64,000 nucleotides of DNA, from the NCBI RefSeq assembly GCF_003044445.1, contig NZ_POWX01000011.1:1-64000 (forward strand), in the 5' to 3' direction. Source of the DNA: Neisseria mucosa (lineage in GTDB: Bacteria > Pseudomonadota > Gammaproteobacteria > Burkholderiales > Neisseriaceae). Below are positions 14,271 through 23,539 of this stretch, in pieces. The notes beneath the pieces were generated by a model. That model saw only the letters and a program-made list of their open reading frames with translations, was not told the origin of the DNA and did no database searches. The stretch's first letter is position 1, and each line of letters starts with the position of its first letter. The position numbers and the translations under genes were made by a program.

Positions 14271-15206
14271 ATGGGGCACAATATGATGACCACCCAAAAA
14301 TGGTATGAGCATATTACTAATGTAATCATAGGCAATACTGCTAATTTCAATAGCGGTTGCCTTGACTCTATAGATTATGTAGATGAAAGAAAAGGCGTTC
14401 CGCTTGCAGCTATGCAACATATTTTCATGGACGTTAGAGCTGCAGCTTCCCATGCCTATCTATTTGAACATGATCTTAAGAAATTCAAGCAATATGCTTA
14501 TGTTGCAGGAAAGCTGGGAGTTTTGCTGAGTGTAAATTCTACAGACCCTGAACCCTTCTTTTTTCCCTGCGATATGCTCAACATTCAAAATCCGATGTTT
14601 CTGATGCTGATGAGCGACAGCCCGCAGCTGCGTGAGTTTCTGGTGCGCAATATCGACAACATCGCCAACGATACAGAAGCCTTCGTAAACCGCTACGACC
14701 TCAACCGGCATATGATTTACAATACTCTGCTGATGGTGGAAGGTAAGCAGCTTGAACGTTTGAAACAACGTAGCGAGAAAGTCTTGGCGCACCCCGCACC
14801 TAACAAATGGCTGCAAAAGCGGTTGTACGATTACCGCTTCTTCCTCGCTTTCGCCGAACAGGATGCAGAGGCGATGAAGGCCGCCTTAGAGCCGCTTTTC
14901 GATAAAAAAACCGCGCGTATGGCTGCCAAAGAAACATTGTCCTATTTCGATTTCTACCTGCAGCCGCAAATCGTTACCTACGCCAAAATCGCATCCATGC
15001 ACGGTTTCGATTTAGGCATAGACCACGAAATCGCACCGAGGGATTTGATTATTTACGATCCGCTACCGGCAGACGAATACCAAGACATCTTCGATTTTAT
15101 GAAACAGTATGACTTGTCTTACCCGTATGAATATCTGCAGGATTGGATTGATTACTATACGTTCAAAACCGATAAGCTGGTGTTTGGTAACGCGAAGCGA
15201 GAGTGA
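14271..15206 (+). CDS. Imm49-like immunity protein
   Basis: The 311-residue helical protein has an AAASHAYLFEH segment and a C-terminal EYLQDWIDYY. Size and pattern resemble the Imm49 family, immunity proteins of contact-dependent or MafB-type toxins. The start at 14271 (MGHNMM) follows TAAGGAGATAACA. The first 250 bp are AT-rich compared with neighbours and the rest is closer to the genome average, so the gene may be a hybrid. No toxin gene is beside it, only a short remnant, so it is an orphan immunity gene. The family call is from memory. Confidence 0.55.
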   Translation: MGHNMMTTQKWYEHITNVIIGNTANFNSGCLDSIDYVDERKGVPLAAMQHIFMDVRAAASHAYLFEHDLKKFKQYAYVAGKLGVLLSVNSTDPEPFFFPCDMLNIQNPMFLMLMSDSPQLREFLVRNIDNIANDTEAFVNRYDLNRHMIYNTLLMVEGKQLERLKQRSEKVLAHPAPNKWLQKRLYDYRFFLAFAEQDAEAMKAALEPLFDKKTARMAAKETLSYFDFYLQPQIVTYAKIASMHGFDLGIDHEIAPRDLIIYDPLPADEYQDIFDFMKQYDLSYPYEYLQDWIDYYTFKTDKLVFGNAKRE

Positions 15207-15285
15207 GCCGTAAACCTCTGAGCACCTGTTTTATAGATTTCAATTTTGCAAAGTACTCATTCAATCCTACAAACAGGAGGTCATC

Positions 15286-15606
15286 ATGTTAATCAAAAAA
15301 GGCTTGCTTTCTACTTTGTCCATTGCACTGATAATGGGTTTTTCCGCCCAAACTGCCGATGCAGACACCCACAAACGCCGCCATCCGCGAACTCAAGCCG
15401 AACATGGCAAACTGCACCCCGCCTGCAAAAAGTACCTTGACCGCCGCGCTGCATGGTACGAATACAAAGGCAACCGTGCCGAATTGAAAGAAAACCGAAA
15501 AGCCCGCAAAGCCTTCCGTGAGCTACCCTATAAAGAACAACGCATCCAATGCCGCGCCGCTTACGAAGCATTTGATGATTTCGATCACGGCAAATTCCGC
15601 CGTTAA
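15286..15606 (+). CDS. Small secreted basic protein
   Basis: The 106-residue protein has a clear signal peptide (MLIKKGLLSTLSIALIMGFS, then AQTADA) with cleavage likely after ADA. The mature part is rich in Arg/Lys/Tyr/Glu and has two cysteines, in HPACKKYL and QRIQCRAAY. AGGAGG precedes the ATG. It is probably periplasmic. I do not recognise the family. Confidence 0.65.
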   Translation: MLIKKGLLSTLSIALIMGFSAQTADADTHKRRHPRTQAEHGKLHPACKKYLDRRAAWYEYKGNRAELKENRKARKAFRELPYKEQRIQCRAAYEAFDDFDHGKFRR

Positions 15607-15619
15607 CAATCATACCGGC

Positions 15620-15677
15620 AAAGGTCGTCTGAAAACGGGTTTTTATTTGAGAAAACCTGTTTTCAGACGACCTTTTG
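15620..15677. terminator. Inverted DUS pair
   Basis: AGGTCGTCTGAAAAC (15622) and GTTTTCAGACGACCT (about 15659) enclose a 25-base loop. It lies behind the small secreted protein gene, with T residues after the right arm. Confidence 0.7.
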
Positions 15678-15744
15678 TTATATTCCCGGAATACAGTTTC
15701 CCCTATAATTCCGACTTTCCAGCCCCTATACTACCACCCGCCCC

Positions 15745-17580
15745 ATGACCACGGACTTCGACATCCCCCTTTTCCTCAAAAACCTGCCCAACCTGCCCGG
15801 CGTATACCGTTTTTTCGACGAAGGCGGCAACGTCTTATACGTCGGCAAAGCGGTTAACCTCAAGCGGCGCGTGTCCGGTTATTTCCAGAAAAACGACCAT
15901 TCCCCGCGCATCGCATTGATGGTGAAACAGATTCACAACATCGAAACCACCATTACCCGTTCCGAAGCCGAAGCCCTGATTCTCGAAAACAACTTCATCA
16001 AAGCCCTGTCGCCGAAATACAATATTCTTTTCCGCGACGACAAAAGCTATCCTTACCTCATGCTCAGCGGACATCAATATCCGCAGATGGCGTATTACCG
16101 CGGCACGCTGAAAAAGCCCAACCAATACTTCGGCCCCTATCCCAACAGCAACGCCGTGCGCGACAGCATACAAGTCCTGCAAAAAGTCTTCATGCTGCGT
16201 ACCTGCGAAGACAGCGTGTTCGAACACCGCGACCGCCCTTGTCTGCTTTACCAAATCAAACGCTGCACCGCGCCCTGCGTCGGACACATCAGCGAAGAAG
16301 ACTACCGCGACAGCGTGCGCCAAGCCGCCACTTTTCTCAACGGCAAAACCGACGAACTGACCCGCACCCTACAACACAAAATGCAGACTGCCGCAGCCAA
16401 CCTGCAATTTGAAGAAGCCGCCCGCTACCGCGACCAAATCCAAGCGCTCGGCATCATGCAGAGCAACCAGTTCATCGACAGCAAAAACCCGAACAACCCC
16501 AACGACATCGACCTGCTCGCGCTCGCCGTTTCCGACGGCCTCGTCTGCGTACACTGGGTCAGCATACGCGGCGGGCGACACGTCGGCGACAAAAGCTTCT
16601 TCCCCGACACCAAAAACGACCCCGAACCAAACGGGCAAGATTACGCCGAAGCCTTCGTCGCCCAACACTATCTGGGCAAAAGCAAACCCGACATCATCAT
16701 CAGCAACTTCCCCGTCCCCGACGCATTGAAAGAAGCCTTAGAAGGCGAACACGGCAAACAAATGCAGTTCGTGACCAAAACCATAGGCGAACGCAAAGTC
16801 TGGCTGAAAATGGCGGAACAAAACGCACAAATGGCGATTGCACAACGCCGCCTGCAGCAAAGCAGCCAGCAACACCGCATCGACGAGTTGGCAAAAATCC
16901 TGAACATGAATTCAGACGACCTCAACCGCCTCGAATGCTTCGACATCAGCCACACCCAAGGCGAAGCCACCATCGCCTCCTGCGTCGTGTACGACGAACA
17001 AAACATCCAACCCTCGCAATACCGCCGCTACAACATCACCACCGCCAAACCCGGCGACGACTACGCCGCCATGCGTGAAGTCCTCACCCGCCGCTACGGC
17101 AAAATGCAGGAAGCCGAAGCCAACGGCGAAGCCGTCAAATGGCCCGATGTCGTATTGATTGACGGCGGCAAAGGACAAATCGGCGTCGCCGTATCCGTAT
17201 GGGAAGAACTCGGGCTGCACATCCCCTTGGTCGGCATCGCCAAAGGCCCCGAACGCAAAGCCGGCATGGAAGAACTCATCCTTCCGTTCACCGGCGAAAC
17301 CTTCCGCCTGCCGCCCAACAGCCCCGCCCTGCACCTCCTGCAAACCGTGCGCGACGAATCACACCGCTTCGCCATCACGGGGCACCGCAAAAAACGCGAC
17401 AAAGCCCGCGTTACCTCATCCCTCAGCGACATCCCCGGCGTGGGCAGCAAACGCCGCCAAGCCCTACTCACCCGCTTTGGAGGCCTGCGCGGCGTCGTTG
17501 CCGCCAGCAAAGAAGATTTGGAACAAGTCGAAGGCATCAGCAAGGCATTGGCGGAAACCATTTACGAGCATCTGCATTAA
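15745..17580 (+). CDS. uvrC: Excinuclease ABC subunit C
   Basis: The 611-residue protein shows the UvrC order: N-terminal GIY-YIG nuclease (LPGVYRFF...VLYVGKAVNLKRRV) for the 3' incision, a UVR motif that binds UvrB (NLQFEEAARYRDQI), an RNase H-like domain (ECFDISHTQGEATIAS...VVLIDGGKGQIG) for the 5' incision, and C-terminal helix-hairpin-helix repeats (SDIPGVGSKRRQALL). It acts in nucleotide excision repair with UvrA and UvrB. Length is typical, with no visible defects. Confidence 0.97.
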   Translation: MTTDFDIPLFLKNLPNLPGVYRFFDEGGNVLYVGKAVNLKRRVSGYFQKNDHSPRIALMVKQIHNIETTITRSEAEALILENNFIKALSPKYNILFRDDKSYPYLMLSGHQYPQMAYYRGTLKKPNQYFGPYPNSNAVRDSIQVLQKVFMLRTCEDSVFEHRDRPCLLYQIKRCTAPCVGHISEEDYRDSVRQAATFLNGKTDELTRTLQHKMQTAAANLQFEEAARYRDQIQALGIMQSNQFIDSKNPNNPNDIDLLALAVSDGLVCVHWVSIRGGRHVGDKSFFPDTKNDPEPNGQDYAEAFVAQHYLGKSKPDIIISNFPVPDALKEALEGEHGKQMQFVTKTIGERKVWLKMAEQNAQMAIAQRRLQQSSQQHRIDELAKILNMNSDDLNRLECFDISHTQGEATIASCVVYDEQNIQPSQYRRYNITTAKPGDDYAAMREVLTRRYGKMQEAEANGEAVKWPDVVLIDGGKGQIGVAVSVWEELGLHIPLVGIAKGPERKAGMEELILPFTGETFRLPPNSPALHLLQTVRDESHRFAITGHRKKRDKARVTSSLSDIPGVGSKRRQALLTRFGGLRGVVAASKEDLEQVEGISKALAETIYEHLH

Positions 17581-17593
17581 ACGACGGGATGAA

Positions 17594-17640
17594 TAAAGCA
17601 AGAGGTCGTCTGAAAAGTTTTCAGACGACCTCTTGCTTTA
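17594..17640. terminator. Perfect 23-bp inverted repeat containing DUS, behind uvrC
   Basis: The two 23-base arms are exact inverses with a single G between them. Each contains the 12-mer uptake sequence flanked by TAAAGCAAG. The convergent genes uvrC and the nuclease both end here, so it should terminate both. Confidence 0.8.
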
Positions 17641-17647
17641 CATTACC

Positions 17648-18370
17648 CTACCAAATCCCCAACCAGTTTTCTTCCGATTTTGAGTTTCCGCGTCCTTCTT
17701 GTACCTCGCGTTCACCCCTTCGGAAATCCCACGGAGCTTGCGGATTTTTACCGCTCCACAAACCTTTACGTTTTTGTTTTGCCTGCTTTTGGCCGGCGGC
17801 GTAATCGGCATAGGCGGTTTTGCTTTGCTGTTTTTTGGCATAGCTGTCGTAATGCCATGCCGCGCCGTCGCGCAGCTGCATAAGGTTCAAATCGGTTGTC
17901 CCAACGGATACCTGCGCAACTTCGCGTTTGTAGCGGTCTTTTTCGAATACGCGTACTTTCACTTTTTTGCCGTCGGCTTCGGCAATCAGGTTGTCACGCG
18001 AACGCGTACCGTATGCCTGATTGATCTCGGGCGCGTCGATATACGCCATGCGGATTTTGTGTTTTGCACCGTCTTCGTCGATGACGTGAAGGGTATCACC
18101 ATCGTGGATTTTGGTGATTTTTCCGTGATAGGTATAAGGGGCTTTTTTGTATATGCCAGTCTTGCTTTGTTCGTTTTCAGACGACTTTGACCTGATTATA
18201 TCGGTCAGTAGCGCACCGACGGACTCTAAGCCGAAATGACGGCTGTCTGTAATATCGGAAACAATCTGAACGCTTGATCGGATAAGTTCGGTATCGCGTG
18301 AGCCGTAACCCAATGCGCCCAATACGGACAGGAAAACGGGCAGCCATTTGAGCATGGTAGTGGTCTTCAT
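17648..18370 (-). CDS. nuc: Staphylococcal-nuclease-like thermonuclease, exported
   Basis: The 240-residue protein has an N-terminal hydrophobic segment (MLKWLPVFLSVLGALGYG), a linker, then an SNase domain. The catalytic set is visible: DGDT (90-93), R107 with D112 and E115 in RMAYIDAPE, and R149 in DRYKRE. It hydrolyses DNA and RNA using calcium. The gonococcal homologue helps degrade neutrophil DNA traps; here the role is inferred. A near-consensus DUS is read as SKSSEN at residues 61-66, in the linker. Confidence 0.8.
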   Translation of the reverse strand: MKTTTMLKWLPVFLSVLGALGYGSRDTELIRSSVQIVSDITDSRHFGLESVGALLTDIIRSKSSENEQSKTGIYKKAPYTYHGKITKIHDGDTLHVIDEDGAKHKIRMAYIDAPEINQAYGTRSRDNLIAEADGKKVKVRVFEKDRYKREVAQVSVGTTDLNLMQLRDGAAWHYDSYAKKQQSKTAYADYAAGQKQAKQKRKGLWSGKNPQAPWDFRRGEREVQEGRGNSKSEENWLGIW

Positions 18371-18384
18371 AATTTGAGAATGAT

Positions 18385-18424
18385 AAGGTCGTCTGAAAAC
18401 CGATATTGGTTTTCAGACGACCTT
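18385..18424. terminator. Inverted DUS pair
   Basis: AAGGTCGTCTGAAAACC and GGTTTTCAGACGACCTT pair perfectly around six bases. It lies behind rpiA (minus strand) and upstream of the nuclease gene. Confidence 0.75.
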
Positions 18425-18439
18425 CGTTGTTTATTGCCT

Positions 18440-19111
18440 TTAATTTTGTCCGGGCTTGATGACTTTGGCGCCCTGCTCTGTTCCTAAAATCAACAAATCC
18501 GCGGCGTTACGGGCGAAGATGCCGTTTTCGACAACGCCGGTAATTCGGTTGATTTCATCTTCCATAGTCAGCGGACGGTCGATATTCAAGCCATAGACAT
18601 CGACGATTTGGTTGCCGTGGAAAGTGGTGCAATCCAAGCGCAATTCAGGTTGCCCGCCCATTGCCAAAAGTTTGCGCGACACCAGCGAACGCGCACCGGG
18701 CAATACTTCTACGGGCAGCGGGAATTTGCCCAAACGCGATACATATTTGCTCTCGTCGGCGATACAGATGAATTTATCGGACGCGCTGGCGACGACTTTT
18801 TCGTTCAGATGCGCGCCGCCGCCACCTTTAATCATTTGCAGCATATGGTTCACTTCGTCCGCGCCGTCAACATAGACAGCCAGCCCCATCACATCGTTCA
18901 GCGATACTTCGGGGATGTCGTATTGCGCCATCAATTCGCTGGACTTTTTAGAAGTCGAAACCGCGCCTTTGATTTTTTTGCCGCTTTTGCCCAACGCTTC
19001 AATAAACATATTCACGGTCGAGCCTGAGCCGATACCGATGTATTCGTTTTCAGGTACGAATTCCACCGCTTTCTCGGCGGCAATGCGTTTCAATTCATCT
19101 TGAGTAGCCAT
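18440..19111 (-). CDS. rpiA: Ribose-5-phosphate isomerase A
   Basis: The 223-residue protein has the RpiA blocks IGIGSGSTVNMFI, DGADEVN, KGGGGAHLNEKVVA (catalytic Glu in the GG-x-x-x-x-E region) and LPVEVLPGA. It interconverts ribulose 5-phosphate and ribose 5-phosphate in the cytoplasmic pentose phosphate pathway. AAGGAG precedes the start on the minus strand. Confidence 0.95.
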   Translation of the reverse strand: MATQDELKRIAAEKAVEFVPENEYIGIGSGSTVNMFIEALGKSGKKIKGAVSTSKKSSELMAQYDIPEVSLNDVMGLAVYVDGADEVNHMLQMIKGGGGAHLNEKVVASASDKFICIADESKYVSRLGKFPLPVEVLPGARSLVSRKLLAMGGQPELRLDCTTFHGNQIVDVYGLNIDRPLTMEDEINRITGVVENGIFARNAADLLILGTEQGAKVIKPGQN

Positions 19112-19181
19112 GATTTCTCCTTAATGGGATGTCGGTTGATGGGCATATGTTAACATTTTCATGCCGTTTGTGCTTGCCTGC

Positions 19182-19661
19182 TTACGCTTTTTCCAGCAAC
19201 ACCGCCGCCTGCGCCTCGATGGCTTCCATGCGCCCCAGATAGCCGAGCTTTTCGTTGGTTTTGCCTTTAATGTTCACACAGGTCGTCTGAATGCCTAAAT
19301 CAGCGGCAATGTTGGCGCGCATGGCGGGAATGTGCGGCGCGAGTTTGGGCTTTTGCGCAATGATGGTCGTATCCACGTTCACAACGTGCCAGCCTAAAGC
19401 CTGCACGCTCTTATACGCTTCGCGCAACAATACGCGGCTGTCGGCATCTTTGAACTCGGCAGCGGTATCGGGGAAATGGCTGCCGATGTCGCCCAAGCCC
19501 GCCGCGCCGAGCAATGCGTCGGTAATCGCGTGCAACAGCGCATCGGCATCGGAATGACCGAGCAGGCCTTTTTCAAACGGGATGTTTACGCCGCCGAGAA
19601 TCAAATCGCGGCCTTCGACGAGTTGGTGGACATCGTAGCCTTGTCCGATACGGATATTCAT
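19182..19661 (-). CDS. ispF: 2-C-methyl-D-erythritol 2,4-cyclodiphosphate synthase
   Basis: The ATG at 19661 (MNIRIGQGYDVHQL) is preferred over the longer frame, because AAAGGACAAAAC precedes it and the upstream part runs through a DUS hairpin. The 159-residue product has the zinc ligands of IspF (D and H in GYDVHQ, H in GHSDADALLHAITDAL) and the C-terminal KGKTNEKLG. It makes the cyclic diphosphate in the non-mevalonate isoprenoid pathway. In many bacteria it is next to or fused with ispD; here ispD is not adjacent. Confidence 0.95.
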   Translation of the reverse strand: MNIRIGQGYDVHQLVEGRDLILGGVNIPFEKGLLGHSDADALLHAITDALLGAAGLGDIGSHFPDTAAEFKDADSRVLLREAYKSVQALGWHVVNVDTTIIAQKPKLAPHIPAMRANIAADLGIQTTCVNIKGKTNEKLGYLGRMEAIEAQAAVLLEKA

Positions 19662-19877
19662 GTTTTGTCCTTTTTTCAATGTCAGGTCGTCTAAAAACCG
19701 TTTTTCAGACGACTTCATATTTAAATGTCTAAATCCGATATTTGAGCGGCCTCCTGCCTGATTGGCCATCAACATTTACTTGGTACTTTCACTACTTACA
19801 CAAGCAGCAAAATGAATTGCCGATAGATAGGCTATAAATACTGTTTTGCGATAAGGATTGATTCAAATCGGAAAAAA

Positions 19878-19906
19878 GGCAGGAGGTTTTCAGACGACCT
19901 CCTGCC
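19878..19906. terminator. Hairpin terminator of ilvD built around one DUS
   Basis: GGCAGGAGG and CCTCCTGCC pair around TTTTCAGACGA; the loop and right arm together contain a single uptake sequence. It lies 15 bp behind the ilvD stop. Confidence 0.75.
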
Positions 19907-19920
19907 CGTAATATACCGAA

Positions 19921-21780
19921 TCAGCGCTCGATTTGCGATACGTCGCGCACCGCGCCTTTGTCGGCGGAAGTCGCCATGGCACCGTAGGCGCGCAGGGCGG
20001 CGGAGACGTAGCGGTCGCGGTTTTCCGGTTTCCACGCTTTGCTGCCGCGCGCTTCCATTTCGGTTCGGCGTTTTGCGAGTTCTTCGTCAGACACTTTCAG
20101 GTTGATGCTGCGGTTGGGGATGTCGATTTCGATGGTGTCACCTTCGTGCACCAAACCGATGGCGCCGCCTTCCGCCGCTTCGGGCGAAGCGTGGCCGATG
20201 GAGAGGCCTGATGTGCCGCCGGAGAAGCGTCCGTCTGTTAAGAGGGCGCAGGCTTTGCCCAAGCCTTTGGATTTCAGGTAGGAAGTCGGGTACAGCATTT
20301 CTTGCATGCCTGGGCCGCCTTTGGGGCCTTCGTAGCGGATGATGACGATGTCGCCGGCGACGATTTGGTTGCCCAAAATGCCTTCTACTGCGGCTTCTTG
20401 GCTTTCAAACACGCGGGCGCGGCCGGTGAATTTGAGGATGCTCTCGTCCACGCCTGCGGTTTTCACCACGCAGCCGCGTTCGGCGATGTTGCCGAACAAA
20501 ACCGCCAAACCGCCGTCTTGCGAGTAGGCGTGTTCGACGTTGCGGATGCAGCCTTTTTCGCGGTCGAGGTCGAGGGTTTTCCACATGCGGTTTTGCGAGA
20601 ACGCTTGTGTGGTGCGCACGCCGCCGGGTGCGGCTTTGAAGCGTTCGATGGCGTGGGTGTTTTCGGGATTGGTCACGTCCCATTTTTCGATCGCGTCTTT
20701 CAGCGTCGGCGCGTGGATGGTGTACACGTCGGTGTGCAGTTTTCCCGCTTTGTCCAGTTCTTTCAGGATGGCGAAGATGCCGCCGGCGCGGTGCACGTCT
20801 TCCATGTAGTAGTCGTGGTTGTTGGGCGCGGTTTTGCAGATGCAGGGCACGACGCGGCTTAAGCGGTCGATGTCGGCCATTTTGAAATCCACGCCCGCTT
20901 CATTGGCGACGGCGAGTAAGTGCAAAATGGTGTTGGTGGAGCCGCCCATGGCGATGTCCATGGTCATGGCGTTTTCAAACGCTTTTTTGGTGGCGATGCT
21001 GCGCGGCAACACGGTTTCGTCGTCTTGCTCGTAATAGCGTTTGGTGATTTCGACAATCATACGGCCGGCTTCGAGGAACAATTCTTTGCGACCGGCGTGG
21101 GTGGCGAGGTAGGAACCGTTGCCGGGCAGGGACAGGCCGAGTGCTTCGGTCAGGCAGTTCATGGAGTTGGCGGTGAACATGCCGGAGCAGGAGCCGCAGG
21201 TCGGGCAGGCGTTTTGTTCGACCTCTTCGACTTGCTGGTTGCTGACATTGTCGTCCGCCGATTCAATCATGGCATCAATCAAGTCCAAGCGGCGTTCGGG
21301 CTGGATGTTGGCCACGCCGATGACTTTGCCCGCTTCCATCGGGCCGCCGGAAACGAAGATGGTCGGGATGTTCAGGCGCATGGCGGCAATCAGCATGCCC
21401 GGAGTGATTTTGTCGCAGTTGGAAATGCACACCAACGCGTCAGCGCAGTGGGCGTTGACCATATATTCGATGGAGTCGGCAATCAAATCGCGGCTGGGCA
21501 GAGAATACAGCATGCCGCTGTGTCCCATGGCGATGCCGTCGTCGATGGCGATGGTGTTGAATTCTTTGGCGATTGCGCCGGCTTTTTCAATTTCGCGGGC
21601 AACCAGTTGGCCCATATTGTGCAGGTGGACATGGCCGGGCACGAATTGGGTGAACGAGTTGGCAACGGCGATGATGGGCTTGCCGAAGTCGGTTTCCATC
21701 ACGCCGGTGGCGCGCCACAATGCGCGCGCGCCCGCCATATTGCGGCCGTGGGTGGAAGTTTTGGAGCGGTAGTCTGGCAT
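19921..21780 (-). CDS. ilvD: Dihydroxy-acid dehydratase
   Basis: The 619-residue protein carries the iron-sulfur cysteine motifs CISNCDKITPG and NACPTCGSCSGMFTANSMN, with the C-terminal DGRFSGGTSG. It dehydrates the dihydroxy acids of valine and isoleucine synthesis in the cytoplasm. Length matches the IlvD/Edd family, and the C-terminal motif fits IlvD. It is a single gene here; ilvBNC are not adjacent. Confidence 0.96.
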   Translation of the reverse strand: MPDYRSKTSTHGRNMAGARALWRATGVMETDFGKPIIAVANSFTQFVPGHVHLHNMGQLVAREIEKAGAIAKEFNTIAIDDGIAMGHSGMLYSLPSRDLIADSIEYMVNAHCADALVCISNCDKITPGMLIAAMRLNIPTIFVSGGPMEAGKVIGVANIQPERRLDLIDAMIESADDNVSNQQVEEVEQNACPTCGSCSGMFTANSMNCLTEALGLSLPGNGSYLATHAGRKELFLEAGRMIVEITKRYYEQDDETVLPRSIATKKAFENAMTMDIAMGGSTNTILHLLAVANEAGVDFKMADIDRLSRVVPCICKTAPNNHDYYMEDVHRAGGIFAILKELDKAGKLHTDVYTIHAPTLKDAIEKWDVTNPENTHAIERFKAAPGGVRTTQAFSQNRMWKTLDLDREKGCIRNVEHAYSQDGGLAVLFGNIAERGCVVKTAGVDESILKFTGRARVFESQEAAVEGILGNQIVAGDIVIIRYEGPKGGPGMQEMLYPTSYLKSKGLGKACALLTDGRFSGGTSGLSIGHASPEAAEGGAIGLVHEGDTIEIDIPNRSINLKVSDEELAKRRTEMEARGSKAWKPENRDRYVSAALRAYGAMATSADKGAVRDVSQIER

Positions 21781-21972
21781 TTTGCATTCCTTTATTCATA
21801 TAATGAGGCCGTATCTAACAGGCAGGCTTCGCATTCTGAAATGCGCTGAAATGATTGCCTGCGGCCTATAAAAATAGTTTGGTATTTTATACCAATTATG
21901 TTTGGCAAAGAACCGCTATTTTATAGTAAAACTAAGCAGTATTTGCTTATCCTGTGTTTGCTTCAACAATAA

Positions 21973-22012
21973 ACAGAAGGTCGCCTGAAATGCTTTTCAG
22001 ACGACCTTCTGT
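21973..22012. terminator. Inverted DUS pair (one arm with a mismatch)
   Basis: ACAGAAGGTCGCCTGAAA and TTTCAGACGACCTTCTGT pair with one G-U type mismatch around a short loop. The left arm is AGGTCGCCTGAA instead of AGGTCGTCTGAA. It lies behind lutB. Confidence 0.7.
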
Positions 22013-22084
22013 AACTTTTCACAAGAAAAAACTTAGACACATATCATGTTCAAATATGGGTCATTGCCTTTATGATTTTCAGCT

Positions 22085-23539
22085 TTACGCTTTTTCTTTT
22101 TGGCGCATCTTTTCCGCCATCATTTCATGCAGCGTCTTTTTGGCAGGTTTCATCGGAACACGGTTGTCCGTCCAGCCCAGTTGCTTGCTCGGCGTCAATG
22201 CACGGAATTTGGTAGCCGCCCAACCGAAGGCGCGGTAAGTTTTGCTGCCGCTGAAAATGCCGTTGAACGTGCGCCATGCCATTTGTTCGCCGAAAGTATG
22301 CGATGCGCCTTGTCCGCGGATAGGATGCGGTACAACTTCGGTCGGCGAACGTTGCGCTTCGACACGCAGGCGCTGCATTTGCTCGGTAATCGGGATACGC
22401 ACCGGACAAACTTCCACACACGCGCCGCACATGGTACAGGCGGTCGGCAGGTCACGAGTAGCGTCCAAGCCTAACAGGTGCGGAGAAATAATCTCGCCGA
22501 TAGGGCCGGGATAGGTGGTGCCGTATGCCGCGCCACCAATACGGGTATAAACCGGACAATGGTTCATACACGCGCCACAACGGATACATTGCAAGGTGCG
22601 GCGCATTTGGTCTTCGGCATAGGCTTGGCTGCGACCGTTGTCGAGCAGAACCAAGTGCATTTCCTGCGGACCATCCAGCTCTTCACTACGGCGTGGACCG
22701 GTAATCATGTTGAAATAGGTAGTAATGTTCTGACCGATGGCAGAACGCGGCAGCAGGCTGTACAAAGGCGGAACGTCCGACAGCTTGGCTACAACTTTTT
22801 CAATACCGGTAATGGCGATATGCACGGGCGGTACGGTGGTACTCAAGCGACCGTTGCCTTCGTTTTCAACCAAACACAGTGTACCCGTTTCAGCAACAGC
22901 AAAGTTTACGCCGCTCAAGCCGACATCGGCAGTGCTGTAAATATCGCGCAGGGCTTTGCGGGCAAAGCCGGTCAGTTGGTCTACGTCATCTGTCAGCGGC
23001 GTGCCGAGGTTTTGGTGGAAAAGTTCGCTAACCTGTTCTTTGGTTTTGTGAATGGCAGGCATCACGATATGGGTCGGTTTTTCGCCTGCCATTTGGACGA
23101 TAAACTCACCCAAGTCGCTTTCCACCGCTTTAATGCCTTTTGCTTCAAGATAATGGTTCAGCTCGATTTCCTCGCTGACCATCGATTTGCCTTTGACCAT
23201 CAGCTTGCCGTTTTTGGCAGCAATGATGTCGTGGATAATTTCGCAGGCCTCGGCCGGAGTTTCCGCCCAGTGTACTTTTACGCCCAACTTAGTCAGGTTT
23301 TCTTCCAGCTGCTCCAGCAGGGCGGGCAATTTGGACAGAGAACGCTGACGGACGTGTTCGCACAAATCACGCAGGCTTTGCAATTCTTCTTCGTCGGTCA
23401 AAACGGCTTTGCGCTTAGTCATCAGCATATCCATCGCGGTACGCAGACTCTTACGCAAAGGCTTGTCTTGAAGGGAAATTGCGGCGTTTTGTTTGAAAGT
23501 TTCCGGCTTCATGTGGAACTTGATGGTTTGCGTAGTCAT
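22085..23539 (-). CDS. lutB: L-lactate oxidation iron-sulfur protein LutB
   Basis: The 484-residue protein has an LUD domain followed by two 4Fe-4S ferredoxin motifs, CIRCGACMNHCPVY and CTMCGACVEVCPVR. It is the electron-transfer subunit of the LutABC complex, which oxidises L-lactate to pyruvate. Its start overlaps the lutC stop by 4 bp. In Neisseria lactate is a key carbon source on mucosa, and this complex complements the respiratory dehydrogenases. Confidence 0.93.
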   Translation of the reverse strand: MTTQTIKFHMKPETFKQNAAISLQDKPLRKSLRTAMDMLMTKRKAVLTDEEELQSLRDLCEHVRQRSLSKLPALLEQLEENLTKLGVKVHWAETPAEACEIIHDIIAAKNGKLMVKGKSMVSEEIELNHYLEAKGIKAVESDLGEFIVQMAGEKPTHIVMPAIHKTKEQVSELFHQNLGTPLTDDVDQLTGFARKALRDIYSTADVGLSGVNFAVAETGTLCLVENEGNGRLSTTVPPVHIAITGIEKVVAKLSDVPPLYSLLPRSAIGQNITTYFNMITGPRRSEELDGPQEMHLVLLDNGRSQAYAEDQMRRTLQCIRCGACMNHCPVYTRIGGAAYGTTYPGPIGEIISPHLLGLDATRDLPTACTMCGACVEVCPVRIPITEQMQRLRVEAQRSPTEVVPHPIRGQGASHTFGEQMAWRTFNGIFSGSKTYRAFGWAATKFRALTPSKQLGWTDNRVPMKPAKKTLHEMMAEKMRQKEKA

